A DNA stretch of 5,397 nt from Pseudomonadota bacterium. Its GTDB lineage: Bacteria > Pseudomonadota > Alphaproteobacteria > Acetobacterales > Acetobacteraceae. A model generated the notes under the pieces. It was not told where the DNA came from, ran no database searches, and worked only from the letters and a program-made list of their open reading frames with translations. Made by a program: the position numbers and the translations under genes. The stretch covers positions 1 through 5,397 of the forward strand of contig JAKBCD010000173.1 in NCBI GenBank assembly GCA_021808205.1, given 5' to 3'. Numbering within the stretch: the first letter of the stretch is position 1; every line of letters begins with the position of its first letter. This document shows positions 1-5,387 of this stretch, in pieces.

Positions 1-366
1 CTCTCCAACACCGCCGCCGGGCTGGCCGCTACCCCGCCGGAACTGCTGGATTTGTTCCGGCTAAACGGGGCGACGCGCCGGCAGATATTGTTCCAGCTCT
101 CTCTGCCCTATGCCCTGCCCTATTTCCTCAACGGCTTGCGACTGGCGGGCACGCTGGCGCTGGTGGGGGCGGTGGTGGCGGAATTTGTGGCGGGCTCCGG
201 CGGGTTTGCCTCCGGCCTCGCCTGGCAAATTATCGAGGCGAGCTACCGGCTGCAGATACCGCGCATGTTCGCGGCTCTGCTGCTGCTGGGGGCGGCGGGG
301 GTTGGCATTTACGCGATGCTGGGGGTGTTAGAGCGCGTGGTGCTGGCCCGGCGCAATAGAGCCTGA
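1..366 (+). CDS. ABC transporter permease, C-terminal part (NitT/TauT/SsuC-like)
   Basis: The reading frame is open from the first base of the window and ends at TGA (364-366), giving the last 121 residues of a protein whose start lies outside. It is an inner-membrane permease subunit of an ABC importer. Residues about 13-38 match the cytoplasmic EAA loop that docks on the ATPase: a conserved Gly in LNGA (residue 23), then RRQILFQLSLPYALP. Two hydrophobic spans follow, about 41-62 and 89-115, and the chain ends with a basic tail (ARRNRA), as expected for the C-terminus of a binding-protein-dependent permease. The segment LRLAGTLALVGAVVAEFVAG resembles the NitT/TauT/SsuC group, which carries nitrate, sulfonates, taurine or pyrimidine precursors. 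The substrate cannot be told from this part; the ATPase and binding-protein genes would be expected upstream. An internal TTG at 52 is not a real start. Confidence 0.88.
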   Translation, partial: LSNTAAGLAATPPELLDLFRLNGATRRQILFQLSLPYALPYFLNGLRLAGTLALVGAVVAEFVAGSGGFASGLAWQIIEASYRLQIPRMFAALLLLGAAGVGIYAMLGVLERVVLARRNRA

Positions 367-372
367 ATCAGG

Positions 373-400
373 TTGATATTTTCCACCGCCAAGCTAGGCT
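373..400 (+). promoter_or_regulatory. Weak candidate promoter for the small lysine-rich gene
   Basis: TTGATA (373-378) and TAGGCT (395-400) are separated by 16 bases in the 56-base gap after the permease stop. The predicted transcript start near 407 would leave a leader of about 16 bases before the ATG at 423. The -35 box is good but the -10 box is poor, so the small gene may simply be read through from the permease operon. Confidence 0.3.
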
Positions 401-422
401 CCGCGCAGAATTGGAGAGATTG

Positions 423-629
423 ATGAGCACGACGACTGAAAAGAAACTGAGCAAGGGCCAGCTTGCCTATGAGCAGGAGCGCGCCCGGAAAGCCGGCAAG
501 AGCCTGGACGAATGGATGAAGCAGAAGGCCAAGCTGGCGGCGGAAGAGGCGAAGAAAGCCGAACCAAAGCAGGCGAAGAAGAAGGGCTTCGTTTCTCGCC
601 TGCTGGACAAGGCACACAAGCCGATTTGA
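423..629 (+). CDS. Small lysine-rich protein of unknown function (68 aa)
   Basis: I do not recognise this gene as a named family. The ATG at 423 is chosen because GGAGAG (413-418) sits 4 bases before it; the in-frame TTG at 411 would begin before that site. The product has 68 residues, of which 16 are Lys and 3 Arg against 7 Glu and 2 Asp, so it is strongly basic. Residues about 10-45 (from SKGQLAYEQERARKAGKS through WMKQKAKLAAEEAKK) look like a long amphipathic helix with Tyr17 and Trp31 as the only clear aromatic anchors. After Pro48 comes a KKK stretch and a second short helix, GFVSRLLDKAHKPI. There is no signal peptide or membrane span, so it is probably cytoplasmic. The charge would suit nucleic-acid or ribosome contact, but nothing in the sequence proves this. 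It lies 56 bases after the permease and converges on rplQ. Good ribosome binding site, sensible composition and a downstream terminator support it as a real gene. Confidence 0.72.
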   Translation: MSTTTEKKLSKGQLAYEQERARKAGKSLDEWMKQKAKLAAEEAKKAEPKQAKKKGFVSRLLDKAHKPI

Positions 630-633
630 TCTC

Positions 634-699
634 TTAGAGCCGGATGATTTTAGATCGAATCACGAAGTGATCCACTCTAAAATCTGAATCCGCCTCTAA
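634..699. repeat. 66-bp nested palindrome, probable dispersed repeat unit
   Basis: Three nested pairs of arms share one centre. The outer arms are TTAGAGCCGGAT (634-645) and ATCCGCCTCTAA (688-699), complementary at 11 of 12 positions. The middle arms GATTTTAGA (646-654) and TCTAAAATC (676-684) are perfect. The inner arms ATCAC (659-663) and GTGAT (667-671) flank a 3-base loop, GAA. The inner stem extends by a G-U pair and a G-C pair only when read as minus-strand RNA. The element fills the space between the small gene stop and the rplQ terminator. Its shape and convergent intergenic position match REP/RIME-like short palindromic repeats known in many proteobacteria. Only one copy is visible here, so the repeat status is inferred. 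Confidence 0.75.
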
Positions 700-734
700 A
701 ACAAAAACGGCGAGCCGCTGGGCCCGCCTTTTTT
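698..734. terminator. Bidirectional intrinsic terminator between rplQ and the small gene
   Basis: The stem arms are GGCGAGCC (709-716) and GGCCCGCC (721-728) with loop GCTG (717-720). Six Ts follow on the plus strand (729-734). On the minus strand the stem is followed by G and then T5-G-T4 (698-708 read in reverse). On minus-strand RNA the one non-Watson-Crick position (713/724) is a G-U wobble, whereas on plus-strand RNA it is an A-C mismatch. It should therefore work best for rplQ, whose stop codon lies 30 bases before the stem, but it can also end transcripts from the small plus-strand gene. Confidence 0.87.
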
Positions 735-758
735 ATGCATGGAAGGAAAAGGAGAGGA

Positions 759-1184
759 TTATTCCTCGCCCTCATCATCCGCCGCCACTTCCGGGCGGGG
801 ACCCGAATCCTGACCCTTGGCGGAGACGTCACGGTCAACCAGCTCGATAACCGCCATGTCCGCCGCGTCGCCATAGCGCATGCCGGCCTTTAGCACGCGT
901 GTGTAGCCGCCGGCGCGGGATTTGTATCGGGTCGCCAGGGCATCGAACAGCTTGGCGACGATGGTTTCGTCACGCAGTTGGTCGAACGCCTGACGGCGGG
1001 CATGCAGACCACCGCGCTTGCCGAGCGTTATGAGCTTCTCGGCCACCGGGCGCAGCTCTTTGGCTTTCGGCAGGGTAGTTGTGATCTGCTCGTGCTTGAT
1101 GAGCGCGACCGCCATGTTGCGGAACATCGCCTGGCGATGAGAGGAGGTGACGCCGAGTTTCCGGCCGGCAATTCCGTGACGCAT
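759..1184 (-). CDS. rplQ: 50S ribosomal protein L17
   Basis: L17 is a structural protein of the large ribosomal subunit, located near the exit of the peptide tunnel. The 141-residue product begins with the family signature [20 protein letters not shown], followed by the conserved [38 protein letters not shown]. The region around [24 protein letters not shown] is also typical. The tail from about residue 121 is extended and ends acidic (AADDEGEE), as is common in alphaproteobacterial L17. The ATG at 1184 is supported by the conserved N-terminus and AGGA at 1195-1198. It is the last gene of the operon, 27 bases after the rpoA stop, and is followed by an intrinsic terminator. Confidence 0.98.
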   Translation of the reverse strand: MRHGIAGRKLGVTSSHRQAMFRNMAVALIKHEQITTTLPKAKELRPVAEKLITLGKRGGLHARRQAFDQLRDETIVAKLFDALATRYKSRAGGYTRVLKAGMRYGDAADMAVIELVDRDVSAKGQDSGPRPEVAADDEGEE

Positions 1185-1211
1185 GATGAGGTGTTCCTGG
1201 TTAGACGGTAG

Positions 1212-2249
1212 TTAGAAAGGTTGATCTGAGCGCTTGGCCAGCTCTTCGATATTCTCAGGCGGCCAATCGGGTACGTTCATGCCCAAAGCAAGCCCCATCA
1301 CAGTCAAGACTTCTTTGATTTCGTTCAAGGATTTGCGCCCGAAATTCGGGGTGCGCAGCATCTCCTGCTCGCTCTTCTGCACCAGATCGCCAATATATAC
1401 GATATTGTCGTTCTTGAGGCAGTTGGCGGACCGCACGGAAAGTTCCAGCTCGTCCACCTTGCGCAGCAGGTTGGGGTTGAAGGGCAGCTCAATGCGTGGC
1501 TCCTCGGCGCGCGCACGCTGCGGCTCCTCGAAGTTCACGAACATCGAAAGCTGGTCCTGCAGGATACGGGCGGCGAGTGCCACCGCATCTTCCGGGGTCA
1601 AGGCTCCATCGGTCTCGACCTCGAGAATCAGCTTGTCGTAATCGGTCACCTGGCCGACGCGGGTCTTTTCCACACGATAGGAGACGCGTTTGACCGGGGA
1701 ATAAATCGCATCGACAGGGATCAGCCCGATCGGCGCATCTTCCGGACGGTTATTGGCGGCTGGCTCGTAGCCGCGGCCATTATTCACCGTGAACTCCATG
1801 CCGAGCGAAGCACCGTCATCCAACGTGCAGAGCACCAGGTCAGGGTTCATGATCTCGATGTCGTGCCCAGCCTGGATCTGCCCGGCTTTAATCTCGCCAG
1901 GGCCGGTAGCGGTGAGCACCATGCGCTTCGGGCCCTCGCCATGCATCTTCACAGCAAGCTGCTTGATGTTCAGCACGATGTCCGTCACGTCCTCGCGCAC
2001 ACCCGCAAGGGTAGAGAACTCGTGCAGCACGCCGTCGATCCGCACGGCGGTGACGGCCGCACCTTGCAGCGAGGAGAGCAATATACGCCGCAGCGAGTTG
2101 CCGAGCGTCATGCCAAAGCCACGCTCCAGCGGCTCGGCGATGATGGTGGCAACGCGCGACGCATCGGAACCAAACTCAACATCGAGCTGTTCCGGCTTGA
2201 TCAGCGTTTGCCAATTCCGCTGTAGCGATAAATTCGACTCTTTCAACAT
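1212..2249 (-). CDS. rpoA: DNA-directed RNA polymerase subunit alpha
   Basis: The alpha subunit dimerises to start RNA polymerase assembly, and its C-terminal domain reads promoter UP elements and contacts activators. The product has 345 residues. The N-terminal domain (about 10-245) holds [22 protein letters not shown] (39-60), with the paired arginines 54-55 of the dimer and beta-contact region, and [13 protein letters not shown] (76-88). A linker (about 246-257) leads to the C-terminal domain, with [21 protein letters not shown] (270-290). Arg273, Asn276 and Lys279 match the DNA-binding residues R265, N268 and K271 of the E. coli protein, and [12 protein letters not shown] (304-315) matches the second DNA-contact helix. 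The tail ends [17 protein letters not shown]. The ATG at 2249 lies 4 bases after GGAGGG (2254-2259). It makes the N-terminus several residues longer than in many relatives, which start nearer QRNWQ; no better start is visible downstream. Confidence 0.98.
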   Translation of the reverse strand: MLKESNLSLQRNWQTLIKPEQLDVEFGSDASRVATIIAEPLERGFGMTLGNSLRRILLSSLQGAAVTAVRIDGVLHEFSTLAGVREDVTDIVLNIKQLAVKMHGEGPKRMVLTATGPGEIKAGQIQAGHDIEIMNPDLVLCTLDDGASLGMEFTVNNGRGYEPAANNRPEDAPIGLIPVDAIYSPVKRVSYRVEKTRVGQVTDYDKLILEVETDGALTPEDAVALAARILQDQLSMFVNFEEPQRARAEEPRIELPFNPNLLRKVDELELSVRSANCLKNDNIVYIGDLVQKSEQEMLRTPNFGRKSLNEIKEVLTVMGLALGMNVPDWPPENIEELAKRSDQPF

Positions 2250-2287
2250 CCAGCCCTCCGGCCGAGAGGCGGTGAGGAGAACACCGC
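2250..2287 (-). promoter_or_regulatory. Possible structured leader that masks the rpoA ribosome binding site
   Basis: Read as minus-strand RNA, the rpsK-rpoA gap contains a 6-bp hairpin, GCGGTG (2287-2282) with CACCGC (2274-2269) and loop UUCUCCU (2281-2275). Directly after it, CCUCU (2269-2265) can pair with GGAGG (2259-2255) across loop CGGCC. That second pairing would bury the rpoA ribosome binding site. The pyrimidine loop of the first hairpin also contains CUCC, which could pair with the same GGAG as a pseudoknot. The stems are short and the function is inferred. Confidence 0.35.
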
Positions 2288-2322
2288 TATTTAGGCCTTA
2301 CAGAAAATACGATTCCGGCGAA

Positions 2323-2715
2323 TTAGACGCGGCGGCGCTTGCGCGGCCGGCAGCCATTATGCGGAATAGGCGTGAGGTCACGAATCGCGGAAATCTGGAA
2401 GCCAACGGCCTGGAGGGCGCGTAGCGCGCTCTCGCGTCCCGAACCCGGGCCGCTCACTTCGATCTCCAGCATTTCCATCCCATGCTCGCGCGCCTTGCGG
2501 CCAGCGTCTTCCGCGGCAACCTGCGCAGCATACGGGGTGGATTTGCGGCTACCCTTGAACCCCTGGGAACCCGCCGACGACCAGGCAATGGTGTTGCCCT
2601 GCGCGTCAGTGATGTTGACCATGGTGTTGTTGAAGCTGGCGAGAACATGCGCGACACCGGAGATGATGTTCTTGCGCTCTTTTTTGCGGGGGCTTCTGGA
2701 GGCGGGCTTCGCCAT
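2323..2715 (-). CDS. rpsK: 30S ribosomal protein S11
   Basis: S11 sits on the platform of the small ribosomal subunit, where it helps form the mRNA exit region. The 130-residue product has the usual length and family motifs: a basic N-terminus ([12 protein letters not shown]), then [56 protein letters not shown], split here only by normal family variation. The C-terminal signature is [33 protein letters not shown]. The ATG at 2715 begins MAKPASRS and has AGGA at 2726-2729, about 10 bases upstream. The gene follows rpsM with a 30-base gap and precedes rpoA with a 73-base gap. In gammaproteobacteria rpsD would come next; it is absent here, as is usual for alphaproteobacteria. Confidence 0.98.
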   Translation of the reverse strand: MAKPASRSPRKKERKNIISGVAHVLASFNNTMVNITDAQGNTIAWSSAGSQGFKGSRKSTPYAAQVAAEDAGRKAREHGMEMLEIEVSGPGSGRESALRALQAVGFQISAIRDLTPIPHNGCRPRKRRRV

Positions 2716-2745
2716 ATCTATCTGATCCTATGTCTAGGGAGGTGT

Positions 2746-3123
2746 TTAGCGCGTGACTTTTTTCTTGCCGGCGATCGCCACGGCCTTGCCCTTGCGGGTG
2801 CGGGCGTTGGTGTGGGTGCGCTGGCCGCGGACCGGCAGGCCCTTGCGGTGACGCAGGCCACGGTAGCAGCCGAGATCCATCAGACGCTTGATGTTCATCG
2901 CAACTTCACGGCGCAAGTCACCCTCGACGCGGTAATCCTTGTCGATGGTTTCGCGCAGGCGCAGGATCTCATCGTCGGAAAGCTGATTGACGCGCCGCTC
3001 ATCCGGAATGCCAAGCTGGGTGCAGATTTCCTGCGCCTTGGCCGGGCCGATGCCAAAGATGTAACGAAGGCTGATCACGACACGCTTGTTCGTGGGAATG
3101 TTTACGCCGGCAATACGCGCCAC
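2746..3123 (-). CDS. rpsM: 30S ribosomal protein S13
   Basis: S13 lies in the head of the small subunit, contacts the large subunit and the P-site tRNA, and is needed for accurate translocation. I choose the GTG at 3123, giving 125 residues beginning (M)[25 protein letters not shown], the universal S13 start, with AGGAGAG (3129-3135) in front. An upstream in-frame ATG at 3162 would add 13 unconserved residues, lacks a ribosome binding site and falls inside a hairpin. The helix-two-turn-helix region includes [34 protein letters not shown], the signature near the C-terminus, and the protein ends in a basic tail (GKKKVTR) that reaches tRNA in known structures. It is the first gene after an internal promoter and a structured leader. 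Confidence 0.98.
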   Translation of the reverse strand: MARIAGVNIPTNKRVVISLRYIFGIGPAKAQEICTQLGIPDERRVNQLSDDEILRLRETIDKDYRVEGDLRREVAMNIKRLMDLGCYRGLRHRKGLPVRGQRTHTNARTRKGKAVAIAGKKKVTR

Positions 3124-3197
3124 CTGGTCTCTCCTGAACGCAAGGACCTCTGATGAGGTCATAACAAGTAGCGGCGCCCCATCCGGGAGCGCCGCGA
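3124..3197 (-). promoter_or_regulatory. Two-hairpin leader of rpsM
   Basis: Between the predicted transcript start (about 3197) and the rpsM start lie about 74 bases with two hairpins. The first pairs GCGGCGCUCC (3195-3186) with GGGGCGCCGC (3180-3171), 9 Watson-Crick pairs and one G-U, around loop CGGAU. The second is perfect: GACCUC (3160-3155) with GAGGUC (3150-3145) around AUCA. The second hairpin's 3' arm plus the next bases (GGUCCU) could instead pair with AGG and ACC around the ribosome binding site, leaving AGAG bulged, so the two folds exclude each other. This layout resembles ribosomal protein autoregulatory leaders, but no known class is recognised and a ligand is not evident. Confidence 0.45.
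3129..3135 (-). promoter_or_regulatory. Ribosome binding site fixing the GTG start of rpsM
   Basis: AGGAGAG on the minus strand lies 5 bases before GTG (3123-3121). It supports the short S13 over the longer form starting at 3162. The same bases can pair in part with GGUCCU of the upstream hairpin arm. Confidence 0.8.
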
Positions 3198-3203
3198 AAG
3201 CGG

Positions 3204-3259
3204 GTTATAGCGCCCGCCAATTGAGAGTCAACGACCTTCGATCAAATTTTCGTGATCAA
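3204..3259 (-). promoter_or_regulatory. Internal sigma70-type promoter for rpsM-rpsK-rpoA-rplQ
   Basis: On the minus strand TTGACT (3231-3226) and TATAAC (3209-3204) are 16 bases apart, each matching five of six positions of the TTGACA/TATAAT consensus. Transcription should begin near 3197. Upstream, AAAATTT lies at about -48 to -54, where an UP element recognised by the alpha C-terminal domain would be. Two direct copies of TTGATC (3259-3254 and 3245-3240), 14 bases apart, flank this stretch. The promoter sits in the 186-base gap between adk and rpsM, the largest gap inside the operon, which fits a separate start for the alpha segment. Confidence 0.7.
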
Positions 3260-3309
3260 GGCAGCTGAATTCTCGCGGCAACGCGGGACGCCTGGAAAAA
3301 TCCTAAACT

Positions 3310-3975
3310 TTACGCGGCTTCAACCCCCAAGCCGCGCAAAATCGCTTCAATCTCGGCCTCGACTTGGTCCATCTCGGCCATGCCATCAACGGTGAAAAGC
3401 CGCCCATGCGCCTTGTAATAAGGCAGAATCGGCGCGGTTTGGGCGTTATAGGCTTCCAGCCTGGCGTGGACGGTCTCGGCTTTGTCGTCTGGACGGCGGG
3501 TGAATACGGTGCCGCCGCAGACATCACACACGCCCTGCGCCTTCGGCTGCTTGAACTTGTCGTGATAGCCAGCGCCGCATTTGGCGCAGGAGAAACGGCC
3601 GGAGATGCGCTCGACAAGGATCGCCTCATCAACCTTCAACTCGATCACGGCGTCCAAATCCACCGCCTGCTCGTGGAGCAGCTTGTCCAGCGCCTCGGCC
3701 TGCGGGACCGTGCGGGGGAAGCCATCCAGGATGAAGCCTTTCGCACAGTCCGGGTGTTTGATCCGCTCTCCGATCATGCGGATCAGGATATCGTCGGACA
3801 CCAGCTTGCCGGCATCCATGATGTTCTTGGCCTCAAGCCCGATCGGCGTACCGGCCTTCACCTCCGCCCGGAGCATGTCGCCGGTGGAGATCTGAGCCAC
3901 GCCATAGCGCGTCTCCAGCAGCTTGGACTGTGTGCCCTTCCCCGCACCCGGAGGCCCCAGCAAAATCAACTCCAC
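3310..3975 (-). CDS. adk: Adenylate kinase
   Basis: Cytoplasmic enzyme that interconverts ATP + AMP and 2 ADP, keeping adenine nucleotides in balance. I choose the GTG at 3975 (221 residues, starting (M)ELILLGPPGAGKGTQ), because the family begins at this strand and AAGGAGAGAG (3990-3981) stands in front. The ATG at 4008 would add 11 residues that overlap the secY end. The P-loop GPPGAGKGT is at 7-15, the AMP-binding region includes QISTGDMLR (28-36), and FILDGFPRT (81-89) is the family signature. The long-type LID domain carries Cys130, Cys133, Cys150 and Cys153 (C-x2-C-x16-C-x2-C), a structural metal site. RPDD (161-164) and the following ARLEAYNAQTAPIL are typical of the core. The start is 13 bases past the secY stop, suggesting translational coupling. 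Confidence 0.98.
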   Translation of the reverse strand: MELILLGPPGAGKGTQSKLLETRYGVAQISTGDMLRAEVKAGTPIGLEAKNIMDAGKLVSDDILIRMIGERIKHPDCAKGFILDGFPRTVPQAEALDKLLHEQAVDLDAVIELKVDEAILVERISGRFSCAKCGAGYHDKFKQPKAQGVCDVCGGTVFTRRPDDKAETVHARLEAYNAQTAPILPYYKAHGRLFTVDGMAEMDQVEAEIEAILRGLGVEAA

Positions 3976-3980
3976 GGTGT

Positions 3981-3990
3981 CTCTCTCCTT
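3981..3990 (-). promoter_or_regulatory. Ribosome binding site of adk overlapping the secY stop
   Basis: AAGGAGAGAG begins with the last two bases of the secY TAA (3991-3989), and its GGAG core (3988-3985) is 9 bases before the adk GTG. A ribosome ending secY therefore sits on the adk binding site, which favours coupled translation. It also decides the GTG start over the upstream ATG at 4008. Confidence 0.8.
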
Positions 3991-5326
3991 ACTTACGGGC
4001 CTTACCACGCCCCTTGCGAAGCAAACCCGAATATTGATGTGCGAGCAGATGAGAATAAACCTGCGTCATCGTATCCATGGTAACAGAGACAATAATCAGA
4101 AGGGAGGTGCCACCAAAATAAAAGGGTAAAGCGTAGTGGCTCATCGCAAAATCTGGGATCAGGCAGACCACGACAAGATATGCGGCACCAATGGCGGTGA
4201 GGCGGGTGAGCACCGTGTCGAAATATTTCGCGGTGTTGGAGCCAGGCCTGATGCCTGGAATGAAGGCGCCATTTTTCTTCAAATTCTCGGAGGTTTCTTC
4301 CGGGTTGAACGAGATTGCTGCCCAAACAAAGGAAAAACCAACGATCAAACCCGCGAAGAGCAAATAATAAAGTGGCTGTCCCCTGGCGATGAAATGCGCC
4401 GCGGTTTGCAGCCAGCCCGGGCCGCCAGCGGAAAATCCGATGAGCGTTGCCGGGATAACAAGCAGCGAGGACGCGAAGATAGGCGGCATCACACCCGAGG
4501 CATTCACCTTCAGGGGCATATAATTCGCCTCACCGCCGAACACCTTTTGCCCGATCTGGCGCTTGGGGTGCTGTACCAAAACCCGACGCTGGGCACGTTC
4601 CATGAACACCACGAAGCCGATGATGAGCAGTGCGACCACGAAAATGACAATGATAAAGAAGGTGGACAGCGCGCCGGTGGAGCCCAGCTCCAGGATATTA
4701 GCGATGGCCACCGGCATGTTGGCGACAATGCCGGCGAAGATGATCAGGCTGGAGCCGTTGCCGATACCGCGCGAGGTGATCTGCTCGCCCAGCCACATCA
4801 CGAACACAGTGCCGCCGACGAGGGTGACCACCGCTGTGAAAATAAAGAAAAACCCAGGGTCGATCACCGCAGCACCGGCCGCACCGTGTACGCGCTCAAG
4901 GCTGACAGCGATGCCATAGGCCTGTGCCGTCGCGATAAAAACGGTGAGGTAGCGGGTGTACTGGGTAATCCGCTGGCGGCCGGAGTCACCCTCCTTCTTC
5001 ATCGCCTCAAGGGCTGGAATGGTGGAGCTCATCAGCTGAATGATAATCGAGGCGCTGATATAGGGCAGGATGTTCAGCGCGAAGATGGTCATGCGGCCCA
5101 ACGCGCCGCCGGTGAACATGTTGAACATGCCAAGCAGGCCGGAGCCGTTCTGGGTCATCAACTGCGCCATCACGGCGCCGTCGACACCCGGCACTGGGAT
5201 ATAGGTGCCCAGCCGAAAGATGATCAGCGCGCCCAGCGTGAAGAGGATGCGCTTGTGAAGGTCCGTGGCCTTGCTGAACCCGCTCAGGTTCATGCCGGCG
5301 GCCATCTGTTCTGCGGCGGAAGCCAT
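3989..5326 (-). CDS. secY: Preprotein translocase subunit SecY
   Basis: SecY forms the central channel of the SecYEG translocon in the inner membrane, passing unfolded secretory proteins and inserting membrane proteins. The 445-residue product has the normal length and ten hydrophobic spans, at roughly 27-45, 79-99, 125-143, 158-178, 191-209, 222-242, 279-299, 319-339, 376-395 and 402-420. Family signatures include FRLGTYIPVPGVD (37-49), NILPYISASIIIQLM (85-99), the cytosolic loop RRVLVQHPKRQIGQKVFGG (247-265), LKVNASGVMPPIFASS (272-287) and NGAFIPGIRPG (352-362). The IRPG arginine (360) matches the cytosolic-loop arginine important for SecA function in E. coli SecY. The basic tail is RKGRGKARK. 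The ATG at 5326 has AAGGG (5338-5334) 7 bases upstream. It heads the visible part of the operon, just after an intrinsic terminator, and its stop overlaps the adk ribosome binding site. Confidence 0.98.
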   Translation of the reverse strand: MASAAEQMAAGMNLSGFSKATDLHKRILFTLGALIIFRLGTYIPVPGVDGAVMAQLMTQNGSGLLGMFNMFTGGALGRMTIFALNILPYISASIIIQLMSSTIPALEAMKKEGDSGRQRITQYTRYLTVFIATAQAYGIAVSLERVHGAAGAAVIDPGFFFIFTAVVTLVGGTVFVMWLGEQITSRGIGNGSSLIIFAGIVANMPVAIANILELGSTGALSTFFIIVIFVVALLIIGFVVFMERAQRRVLVQHPKRQIGQKVFGGEANYMPLKVNASGVMPPIFASSLLVIPATLIGFSAGGPGWLQTAAHFIARGQPLYYLLFAGLIVGFSFVWAAISFNPEETSENLKKNGAFIPGIRPGSNTAKYFDTVLTRLTAIGAAYLVVVCLIPDFAMSHYALPFYFGGTSLLIIVSVTMDTMTQVYSHLLAHQYSGLLRKGRGKARK

Positions 5327-5345
5327 ATCCTATCCCTTATTCCAT

Positions 5346-5387
5346 AAAAAAGGCGCTTGCCGGTGCGTGACACAACTGGCAAGCGCC
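5346..5387 (-). terminator. Intrinsic terminator directly upstream of secY
   Basis: On the minus strand GGCGCTTGCC (5387-5378) and GGCAAGCGCC (5361-5352) form a perfect 10-bp stem with a 16-base loop, immediately followed by six Ts (5351-5346). The hairpin lacks a T-run on the plus-strand side, so it points toward secY only. It lies 20 bases before the secY ATG. Just before it on the minus strand are tandem TGA TGA triplets (5396-5391) that probably end the upstream gene, expected to be rplO. Whether it ends all transcripts or only a share of them cannot be told from sequence. Confidence 0.85.

Noticed and set aside
411..422. TTG start at 411 for the small lysine-rich gene
   Set aside because: The likely ribosome binding site GGAGAG (413-418) would be inside the coding region; ATG 423 is correctly placed after it.
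1789..3153. Plus-strand open frames opposite rpoA (1789-2424) and rpsK-rpsM (2482-3153)
   Set aside because: They run across several conserved minus-strand genes and intergenic control sites and show no domain pattern.
2746..3162. Longer S13 starting at ATG 3162
   Set aside because: The 13 extra residues are not part of the S13 family, no ribosome binding site precedes them, and the ATG falls at the edge of a hairpin stem.
3260..3309. Possible terminator just after adk
   Set aside because: Only a 4-bp CGCG/CGCG stem is visible and no T-run follows it, so read-through from adk into rpsM is likely in addition to the internal promoter.
3310..4008. Longer adenylate kinase starting at ATG 4008
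   Set aside because: It would overlap the end of secY and add residues before the first core strand, while the GTG at 3975 has an excellent ribosome binding site.
3364..4083. A 239-codon plus-strand open frame opposite adk
   Set aside because: Antisense shadow of a well-conserved gene, with no family likeness.
4136..5347. A 403-codon plus-strand open frame opposite secY
   Set aside because: It begins with GTG without a good ribosome binding site, has a His/Asp/Glu/Arg-rich low-quality composition with no recognisable domain, and lies exactly antisense to the clearly conserved SecY. It is an artefact of codon bias.
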